NCBI GenBank assembly: GCA_014871385.1
Contig: CM026421.1
Location: forward strand, 16,723,048-16,787,047
From: Ceratodon purpureus
Taxonomy: Eukaryota > Streptophyta > Bryopsida > Pseudoditrichales > Ditrichaceae
Length of the DNA: 64,000 nucleotides
Reading direction: 5' to 3'
Below the pieces are notes generated by a model. The model searched no databases. It had not been told where the DNA came from and saw only the letters and a list, made by a program, of their open reading frames with translations. Made by a program: the position numbers and the translations under genes. Position 1 is the first letter of the stretch, and every line of letters starts with the position of its first letter. Positions 61,001-64,000 of this stretch are shown here, piece after piece.

Positions 61001-63030
61001 GGGAAAATCCCACGAACTAGTGTCCTCAGAGTCATCATACACACCAAGCTCCCGCAAGGGCATCTCGGTGAAAGAGTTGGCTGACCAAAGTCAATAGAAA
61101 ACATTGGCTGACCATGTACTTCATGGTAGTAGCGCTGCAGCACTTGTCCCGAGAGCTGTGCTACGCCATCCCACAGTCCCGGGTCAAATCCCAAGACCTC
61201 TAGCTTCACAAGTACCCACTGCTCACGGGGGAAAGCGCGTATGTCAACCCGGATATGGTCGCTACTTGGACAAAAACCAGTTCCTGATGGATAGCCTAGC
61301 TGGGTCGCCGTGTTCCTTGCCAGCATTCCACGTTCAGTAAATGGACAACTTGCCTCTCCACAGTCGTGGAGACTTGAAGAATACTCACCGAGACTCTGCC
61401 TTTGCTTTGTGCTCACAGGTGGAGCCCCGGGGGTGAAGTCCTCGACCGAAAATCTGCACACCCCGGGGGGGAGCAGAGCGGCACAAGGACTGCAGAGCCC
61501 TCTTCTCCCACCCCGCCCTGCATGTCCTTGGGGTACCGGAGTGTGGAAACCGGCGTAATCGAATCCCACGCAATTGTCCAAGTTGGTGCTCAAGTCCACA
61601 TCGGGGAACGCCTCCTCCGAATCTCGGCGGTGTACTCGGGGGCGAAGCTGCACTGGACTATCTCGGTCTGCAACTACCATCGGCGGAGTCCAGCCTTCGG
61701 GGGCAGGGTGTGTAGCAGCCGAGTTGCACCCGGGATTCTCATGGTCGGGGGTGTTCCTCCCTCGCCCTCGCCTTCCCCGACGCCCCCCTCTCGCGGTTCC
61801 TCGCCCTCCCGTCTCCTGGCTAGACTGTAAGTCACCTGCAGCCGACCGCATGTTGTCGTGTGCCCTCCCTCTACCCCGGCTTGCAGCGGGCCTTCCACCT
61901 CCACGCCCACCTCTAACTCTTCTCCCACCCCGCCCACCAATGAAGTCGCCCGCAGACACCCCGGCATGAAGACATGCAGGATCACCTCCGCCGTTTGGAT
62001 CTCGGCAGGTCAGTGTGGAGGCCGCCCGGCGACCTCGACCGCGCCGCCCCTGTTCTCTTCCCCTGGTCGCTGTCTGCACTTGATCCCCTCCGAGTAAACC
62101 AAGCGGGCAGGGTTCTTCCTGGCTCCCTTGTGGCGGGAGGCCGCCAATTACCACCACCCGGTGCAATCCTTCCTGCAGTCCCGAGAGGTGCTCCGAATTC
62201 ACCTGGCCGCGTTGGGGCTCTGCTGATCGTGGAGTTTCCAGCCTCCGCTTGCTCCGTATGTGGGTGCTTGGCGATTGCCGCAACACATTCTCCATCGCCT
62301 TTTCGGGGCTGAGATCTCTCTCTCTCGCCATGACCCACTTCTCCCGTGTCTGGAAAGAACCTCTCACGAAGCAATCGGTTCACCTCGACACTAAACCCCT
62401 CTATGCTCCCTTCTTCAATTCTCTCAGTCCACCCAAGTAATCTCGCACAATGACGTCAGAACAGATATCGGTGCCATTGTGCGGAGGTCTTCCCTCTGCC
62501 CCGATGAGTACGAGGAGGTCTCGGCAGGGCGCACAAGAAAGCTACGTCCAGCAACCCCACAATCCGATCTGCGACAAGTTCTGAGGCCCCCAAATTCCTG
62601 GCCCACGCATATAAAACCTCTGTCTCCGCTTCTAATCCGTGAGGAGCGGTTGGGGTTACTCGCCCTTGCTCCATCACAGCGGCACTCTGAGACACACATA
62701 AACCTCCTCCACTCGCTTGATGTACACATTCAGCAACTGCTGAACCGACCCACTCACAAAAATTATGGCAGATGATGGTGCACAACACCCAAGCCGCCAA
62801 AATCTTGAAGACCACTTGGACCACCATGTACAGCAACAAATCGCAACTCCTGTCAATTATGAAACCCTTGTCCTTCAGAATCGCCCCATGTTGCACTCAT
62901 TCGAAAGCTGTTTCGTCAAACACCATTTTCATATCTCAAATCGCAACCCCTACAGGTCTGCAAGTCCCCCAAATACGGAGAAAACCCTCTGTATCTGCCA
63001 CAGTGGCTCTTTCAGACCTTTAGGGGTTAA
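58088..63030 (-). mobile_element. Complete piggyBac-like element with TTAA target duplications
   Basis: TTAA at 58088-58091 and 63027-63030 flank perfect 14-bp inverted ends (CCCCTAAAGGTCTG at 58092-58105 and its reverse complement at 63013-63026). TTAA duplication and ends starting with C-rich CCCxxT are defining marks of the piggyBac superfamily. The body is 4935 bp and carries one spliced reverse-strand transposase gene. Further inward similarity of the ends is weak. The borders are supported independently by the protein inside, so this is a firm call. Confidence 0.92.
58838..62367 (-). pseudogene. piggyBac transposase, spliced, one in-frame stop before the C-terminal zinc domain
   Basis: Core exons are 60802-60691, 60599-60120 and 59732-59093. 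An earlier exon ends at 60934, and a 5' exon from 62367 encodes an Arg/Gly-rich (RGRGGRRG) N-terminal region of about 400 residues. The link near 61080 needs a splice or has a frameshift. Catalytic aspartates are in place: TVDEIMVPYKGR, IVTDNFFTGVKL and GIDVVDQQRGEY, matching the family's DDD triad. After TAG at 59093-59095 the same frame continues to 58838 with a Cys-rich domain (CRACVVCKK..CSGQFMCDEGC..H), the usual C-terminal DNA-binding finger. The stop reads as CAG to TAG. Without read-through or repair the product lacks this finger. The intron at 59733-60119 has three AGCCAAGGTCTACC repeats. Confidence 0.85.
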
Positions 63031-64000
63031 TGTTCAGTCAGGTATACTTCATTTACGAATTCTAGTCGCAGCCACAATCACAGTGGAAAAAATTGGAAAA
63101 TTTTGGAATGCAAGAACTTCTTCAAAAATTGATGGATATTGGAATTTTCAAGTTGTATTGGAATGCTAGTGAGGTGTACTTCAGTATCACAAAAAAACAT
63201 ACATATAAACTTGAAAAATAAATAAGCATTTGTATTTTCCTTATACACTACCTACAACCTAGTATTTCCAACCCCTAGTTGAAATCATTGCTTTAATAGA
63301 ATTGGGCATAGTTGAAATGAGGCGTTTCAATCGCTCCATGGGGACTTCATCCCATACTTTATGAATGCTCTCTTTCAATCCTTGCTTGTTTAGCATTTTT
63401 GTGAGAACAAAACAGTTACAATTAACGCACTGTAACCCTAAATAGGATTTGGGGAATGTCAACACAGGTGTCTACCTCGATCCAGAACATTCAGAACAGG
63501 GGAGGCACGTTGCCTTGTTACCGCTTGCAGCGACACTCTCAAACTGATTATCTTTGCTTCCTTTTGTCCAATTGCGATCCAAATATTATGTGTTCCATTA
63601 TGAATTTGCAATGCACTGGAAATTTTACCGCTCACGCCGCGTGCATAACCGAGCCTCGTGAAAGTGCACAACCGCCAGGTGCGGCTAGTGAGATTCTCTA
63701 TAGTTAAATCCTTCACAGTAGAATTGTAATGCACCAAGCTCACAGTCAAATTGTCTGTGAAGCGCAAATCCTGCCCAGAGCCATCATTTTATAAGACAAG
63801 CAGTAGTTTCAAGAGCTTTGCAGTTGGTAAAATTTCAAGTATCTGAAGACACCAAATTTGCTAAATTCATCATTGACAGACTATAGGTTGACGCAACACT
63901 AAAGCATAAAGAAAAGTCTAGCTATGATTCTCAACACAATGTCATCCTGCAAGCTACGAGTCTGCATTGTTTCTCAAACTTCTGTGACCATGGTTTGTGC
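63031..64000. other. Right-edge DNA; possible coding fragment on the reverse strand
   Basis: The reverse frame 63767-63459 reads like protein in its first part (LTVSLVHYNSTVKDLTIENL, then TSRTWRLCTFTRLGYARG), but I do not recognise it. It may be an exon of a gene extending past the window, or chance. The rest is AT-rich with nothing recognised. Confidence 0.3.

Noticed and set aside
61574..61969. Pro/Arg-rich forward frames opposite the piggyBac N-terminus
   Set aside because: Complement of the Arg/Gly-rich coding DNA, which keeps several frames open through high GC content.
1..64000. Search by eye for CRISPR arrays, rRNA genes, LTR-retrotransposon polymerase motifs and bacterial operons
   Set aside because: None seen. 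There is no regular spacer array, no reverse transcriptase YxDD context and no ribosomal RNA core.

Overview
The window is nuclear DNA from a land plant or close streptophyte relative. The best guess is a bryophyte such as a moss, but nothing here fixes the species. The evidence is spliced plant-type genes with GT-AG introns (a Golgi PMT-type methyltransferase, a DUF936 protein, an At4g15545-type coiled-coil protein and a VPS4 amino-terminal exon), long AT-rich intergenic DNA and a dense load of DNA transposons. All exon borders were read by eye from splice consensus, reading phase and protein similarity.

Layout. 1-2251: a MULE-like transposase with a SWIM finger, cut by the window edge and carrying a premature stop. 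2252-5434: one small reverse-strand frame, a 40-base A tract and a CGCTCT-rich repeat pair. 5435-9690: first copy of a ~4.3 kb repeat carrying a ~340-codon reverse-strand frame and a foldback element. 10950-12637: an ~0.8 kb direct duplication. 14139-23580: a ~9.4 kb DNA transposon that I do not recognise, with ~40-bp terminal inverted repeats, a decayed spliced transposase-like gene, a second gene with coiled coil and RING-like cysteines, and a dispersed 10-base motif GCTGGCARCA. 23581-25577: AT-rich DNA with a TGGATGAAA motif cluster. 25578-26650: GC-rich leader plus a MIT-domain-only VPS4 fragment. 26966-28845: an At4g15545-type gene (reverse strand) interrupted by a ~190-bp SINE-like insert with a 16-bp target duplication. 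30062-30712: an unknown reverse-strand frame. 31120-35177: AT-rich, no gene seen. 35178-39475: second copy of the 4.3 kb repeat.

From 39.7 to 54 kb lie three ordinary-looking genes, all on the reverse strand: a ZC2HC/zinc-ribbon protein (39715-41729, 6 exons), a PMT-type methyltransferase (43823-47668, 7 exons, 700 codons) and a DUF936 protein (51004-53992, 4 exons, 863 codons). Small TIR elements that share the end AAGGTAGAGG sit at 49645, 56655 and 57136. 58088-63030 is an end-to-end piggyBac-like element with TTAA target duplications and 14-bp perfect inverted ends. Its spliced transposase keeps all three catalytic aspartates but has one in-frame stop before the C-terminal cysteine-rich domain.

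The host genes do not form a pathway. They are unrelated housekeeping-type plant genes separated by mobile DNA. The most interesting material is the 9.4 kb two-gene transposon with its dispersed motif, the complete piggyBac-like element, and the SINE insertion that may have become an intron.
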